Source of the DNA: Actinomycetota bacterium
GTDB taxonomy: Bacteria; Actinomycetota; Acidimicrobiia; Acidimicrobiales; Ilumatobacteraceae
Assembly: GCA_009704425.1 (NCBI GenBank)
Contig: WLEG01000084.1
Coordinates: forward strand, 1 to 7,381
Reading direction: 5' to 3'
Length of the DNA: 7,381 bases
The notes below the pieces were generated by a model. It was not told the DNA's origin. It did no database searches and was given only the letters and a program-made list of their open reading frames with translations. Shown in pieces: positions 5,286-7,381 of the stretch. Within the stretch, counting starts at the first letter, position 1, and each line of letters begins with the position of its first letter. Made by a program: the position numbers and the translations under genes.

Positions 5286-6227
5286 TCAGCCGGCGTCGGC
5301 GGCGCGCTGACCCTCGTGCCACACGCGGGACACGCTGGGATGGCGCAACTTGCCCAGAGCACGGGCTTCGATCTGACGTACCCGCTCGCGGGTGACGCCC
5401 ATCTTGTCGCCGATCTCGGCCAGTGTCAGCGGAACCCCGTCGATGCCGAACCGGGCGCGCAACACTTCTTCCTCGCGCTCCTCGAGACGACGCAACTGCT
5501 CGGTGAGAGCCCGCTTCTCGAGAGCCGCGGCCGCGGCCTCGTACGGGGACACGGCGCCTTCATCGGGGATGATCTCGCCCAGCTCGGTCTCGCCCTCGGC
5601 ATCGAGCGGTGTGGACAACGAGACGAGCGGTCGGCGGTGCTGACGCACGAGTGCCACGCGTTCGGCGCTGACTCCCGACAGCTCGGCGACCTCTTCGACG
5701 GTGGGCTGACGATCGAGCTCGGCGGCCAACTTGTCGGTGCTCTGGTCGATCAGCGAGTACACCTCGCGCACGTGCGATGGCACGCGGATGGTGCGCGACG
5801 AATCGGCGAGGGCCCGTCCGATGGATTGGCGAATCCACCACGTGGCGTAGGTGGAGAACTTGAAGCCCTTCTGATGATCGAAGCCTTCGACGGCACGCAT
5901 CAAGCCGAGGTTGCCTTCTTGGATCAGGTCGAGCAAACCGAGACCGGCGCCCTCGTAGCGACGCGCGACGCTGACCACCAGCCGCAGGTTGCACTGGATG
6001 AATTCGGCACGGGCGGCATCTCCGGCCCGAACGGTCTTGTTCAGTTCGGTGCGTTCGCGACCCTTCGGTGCCGGGTCGGTGTCCAGACGCTCCTGTGCGA
6101 CACGGGCCTGAACGATGATGGCGGCCAAGCGACGTTCATCATCGGCGTTGAGCAACGGATACGTGCCGATGTCGTCGAGATATTGCCGGAGGAGTTCGCT
6201 CTCCGCGTCTCCGGAACGAGGTGCCAT
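5286..6227 (-). CDS. RNA polymerase sigma-70 family factor, group 2 (primary-like)
   Basis: A 313-aa sigma factor that directs RNA polymerase to promoters. Region 1.2 is at about 11-38 (LLRQYLDDIGTYPLL), and region 2 at 75-148 holds the core-binding DLIQEGNLGLMRAVEGFD (100-117) and the -10 recognition helix FSTYATWWIRQSIGRAL (124-140). Region 3 spans about 152-225, and region 4 about 237-300 ends with the -35 helix GVTRERVRQIEARALGKLRH (277-296). The motifs are of the RpoD/HrdB type, but the long acidic region 1.1 of a housekeeping factor is absent, so a non-essential, stress- or growth-phase-related group-2 factor is most likely. No anti-sigma gene is adjacent. ATG 6227 is preferred because TACGGT lies 7 nt upstream (leaderless start); GTG 6260 would add 11 residues without family support. 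It lies 45 nt after the monooxygenase-hydrolase fusion and meets the phosphatase gene tail to tail. Confidence 0.95.
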   Translation of the reverse strand: MAPRSGDAESELLRQYLDDIGTYPLLNADDERRLAAIIVQARVAQERLDTDPAPKGRERTELNKTVRAGDAARAEFIQCNLRLVVSVARRYEGAGLGLLDLIQEGNLGLMRAVEGFDHQKGFKFSTYATWWIRQSIGRALADSSRTIRVPSHVREVYSLIDQSTDKLAAELDRQPTVEEVAELSGVSAERVALVRQHRRPLVSLSTPLDAEGETELGEIIPDEGAVSPYEAAAAALEKRALTEQLRRLEEREEEVLRARFGIDGVPLTLAEIGDKMGVTRERVRQIEARALGKLRHPSVSRVWHEGQRAADAG

Positions 6228-6234
6228 GGGTGAA

Positions 6235-6240
6235 ACCGTA
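6235..6240 (-). promoter_or_regulatory. Putative -10 element (TACGGT) of the sigma-factor gene
   Basis: On the - strand TACGGT (TANNNT) is followed by 7 nt and then ATG 6227, the spacing expected of an actinobacterial leaderless transcript. No Shine-Dalgarno site lies at the right distance from this ATG. No -35 consensus is evident. Confidence 0.45.
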
Positions 6241-6243
6241 ATG

Positions 6244-6258
6244 GCGCGCCTCCCGCGC
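6244..6258 (-). terminator. Small GC hairpin between fusion gene and sigma gene
   Basis: A 5-bp all-GC stem (GCGCG/CGCGC) with a GGAGG loop lies in the 45-nt gap after the fusion gene stop. It has no U-tract, so it is at best a weak terminator or attenuator; it may have no role. Confidence 0.15.
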
Positions 6259-6272
6259 ACGGTGGATACCCG

Positions 6273-7381
6273 TCAGGCGAAGAATCCCTTGAGGGCCTCG
6301 GCCATCTGGCGGCGAGGTCCGGCGCCCGAGGGCAGCATGTCGACCATCGTGATGGACGTGTGCACGTGACCACGCGCGCGAAGGTGTTGCACCGGCACGC
6401 CCGCGGCCCTCAAGGCCTCGGCGTAGGCGTCACCCTCGTCGCGCAACGGGTCGAACTGACACGTCACGATCATCGTCGGCGGCAGGTTCGTGAGATCGGA
6501 GGCGAGTAATGGAGACGCCTTCGGGTTCGTGCGTTCGGCGGGGTCGGCGTAGTGATTCCAGAACCACTCCATCAACGACTTGGTCAGGATGTAGCCGCTG
6601 GCGTTGTCGGTGTGGGATTGGTGTTGACGTGAACCATCGGTCACCGGAGTGAGCAACAACTGGCCGCGCAACGTCGGACCACCCGCGTCGCGAGCGGTCT
6701 GTGCCGCCACCGCGGCCACGTTGCCACCGGCGCTCCAACCGGCGACGGCGAGTCGACCCGGGATTCCGCCGAGCGAGGTGATGTTGTCGGCCACCCACGA
6801 CAGAGCCGCGTATCCGTCGTCGGCGGCAGCCGGGAATCGGTTCTCCGGAGCGTGGCGATAGTCGACGGACACGATCACGACGTCGGAGAGCGAGCACAAG
6901 GCGCGGCACAGCGGATCGTCGGACGTGTGGCTACCGAAGACCCACCCGCCGCCGTGGAAATAGACGACCACCGGGTGCGGACCCGGGGATGCGGGCCGGT
7001 ACAGGCGATAGTTCAGGTCGCCGCCGGCCCCCGGAAGAACGCCGTCCACGATTTCTCCCACTTCGGGGCCCCGGGGGCGCATCGCGGAGGATGCCTCGGA
7101 GAACGCTCGGGCGTCGGGCGGACTCATCGATTCGATCGGAGGCAGACCGAGCGAGGCCATCAAGTCGACGACGATCTCCACGTCCGGCTGGATCTCGCGG
7201 ACGGGTCCGTCGTTCAGTTGGCGCTTCCCCGAACCTTCGAGCACGAAGCCGAGATAGTCGCGGGTGCGAACCTCGTCGCAGATGCGGCGATAGCGACCGA
7301 CGCCTCCGATGTAGGGGAACAGAACGCGGGGCTTGCCGGGCACGTTGGCCCCCATGTACCAGGAGTCGGTTTCCTGGAACA
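6273..7381 (-). CDS. Baeyer-Villiger monooxygenase / alpha-beta hydrolase fusion (5' end outside window)
   Basis: The visible 3' part encodes two joined pieces without a stop. The first (codons 7379 to about 7233) reads FQETDSWYMGANVPGKPRVL then PYIGGVGRYRRICDEV, the C-terminal signature of FAD/NADPH Baeyer-Villiger monooxygenases of the cyclohexanone monooxygenase type. After a short linker comes a complete hormone-sensitive-lipase-type hydrolase. Numbering from the Met at 7355, it shows oxyanion-hole HGGGW (134-138), DYRHAPENRFPAA (165-177), nucleophile Ser208 in GWSAGG, Asp302 in FDPLRDEG and His332 in GHVHTS, so its triad is intact. Expected chemistry is ketone to ester by the first half and ester to alcohol plus acid by the second, in the cytosol; no signal peptide can be judged because the N-terminus is missing. 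The Met at 7355 is internal to the monooxygenase motif and is not a start. Whether the upstream FAD and NADPH domains are intact cannot be seen. Substrate unknown. Confidence 0.9.
   Translation of the reverse strand, partial: FQETDSWYMGANVPGKPRVLFPYIGGVGRYRRICDEVRTRDYLGFVLEGSGKRQLNDGPVREIQPDVEIVVDLMASLGLPPIESMSPPDARAFSEASSAMRPRGPEVGEIVDGVLPGAGGDLNYRLYRPASPGPHPVVVYFHGGGWVFGSHTSDDPLCRALCSLSDVVIVSVDYRHAPENRFPAAADDGYAALSWVADNITSLGGIPGRLAVAGWSAGGNVAAVAAQTARDAGGPTLRGQLLLTPVTDGSRQHQSHTDNASGYILTKSLMEWFWNHYADPAERTNPKASPLLASDLTNLPPTMIVTCQFDPLRDEGDAYAEALRAAGVPVQHLRARGHVHTSITMVDMLPSGAGPRRQMAEALKGFFA

Noticed and set aside
5316..6233. 305-codon + strand frame opposite the sigma factor
   Set aside because: Antisense to a highly conserved sigma-70 protein; no domain; composition typical of a shadow frame.
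1..7381. Defence system, CRISPR array, mobile element or toxin-antitoxin pair
   Set aside because: No direct-repeat array, transposase, integrase, nuclease or toxin motif was seen; the small proteins of the - strand operon lack toxin or antitoxin signatures.

Overview
This window is densely coding, high-GC DNA (roughly two thirds G+C by eye) with frequent GTG starts, a group-2 primary-like sigma factor and several start codons placed 7-8 nt after a TANNNT hexamer, the pattern of leaderless transcription. Together these suggest an actinobacterium. The mix of genes would fit an environmental lineage such as Acidimicrobiia, but that placement is an inference and no marker gene in the window proves it. 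No tRNA, rRNA, CRISPR array, insertion sequence or phage gene was seen. The longest gene-free stretch is about 45 bases.

Layout from left to right. (1) On the + strand is the 3' part of an aldo/keto reductase of the YdhF type. It overlaps by 4 nt a flavin-dependent monooxygenase of the SsuD (alkanesulfonate monooxygenase) family, and after 45 nt comes methylglyoxal synthase (mgsA), which probably also has its own promoter. (2) On the - strand, convergent with mgsA, is a likely four-gene operon running from 4510 down to 2375. It holds a 189-aa protein of unknown function, an acidic 103-aa protein of unknown function, a double hot-dog-fold protein likely acting on acyl thioesters, and a 118-aa charged protein of unknown function. 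(3) Divergent from that operon, across only 25 bp, is an inositol-monophosphatase-family phosphatase on the + strand. (4) Converging with it tail to tail (3-nt gap) is a sigma-70 family factor on the - strand. Upstream of it, in the same direction, is the 3' part of a fusion gene whose visible product is the end of a Baeyer-Villiger flavin monooxygenase joined to a complete hormone-sensitive-lipase-type alpha/beta hydrolase.

How the genes may work together. The fusion protein is the clearest metabolic statement: a ketone would be oxidised to an ester by the monooxygenase half and the ester cut to alcohol plus acid by the hydrolase half. The reductase/SsuD pair is translationally coupled and suggests a second flavin-linked oxidation step on an unknown, possibly sulfonated, substrate. 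MgsA turns dihydroxyacetone phosphate into methylglyoxal, and aldo/keto reductases are a known class of methylglyoxal reducers, so a link to the upstream reductase is possible but not shown.

The most noteworthy points are the monooxygenase-hydrolase fusion, the 25-bp divergent promoter with face-to-face overlapping -10 hexamers and probably leaderless transcripts both ways, and the uncharacterised four-gene operon. All family calls rest on reading motifs and remembered family sequences; no database search was run.
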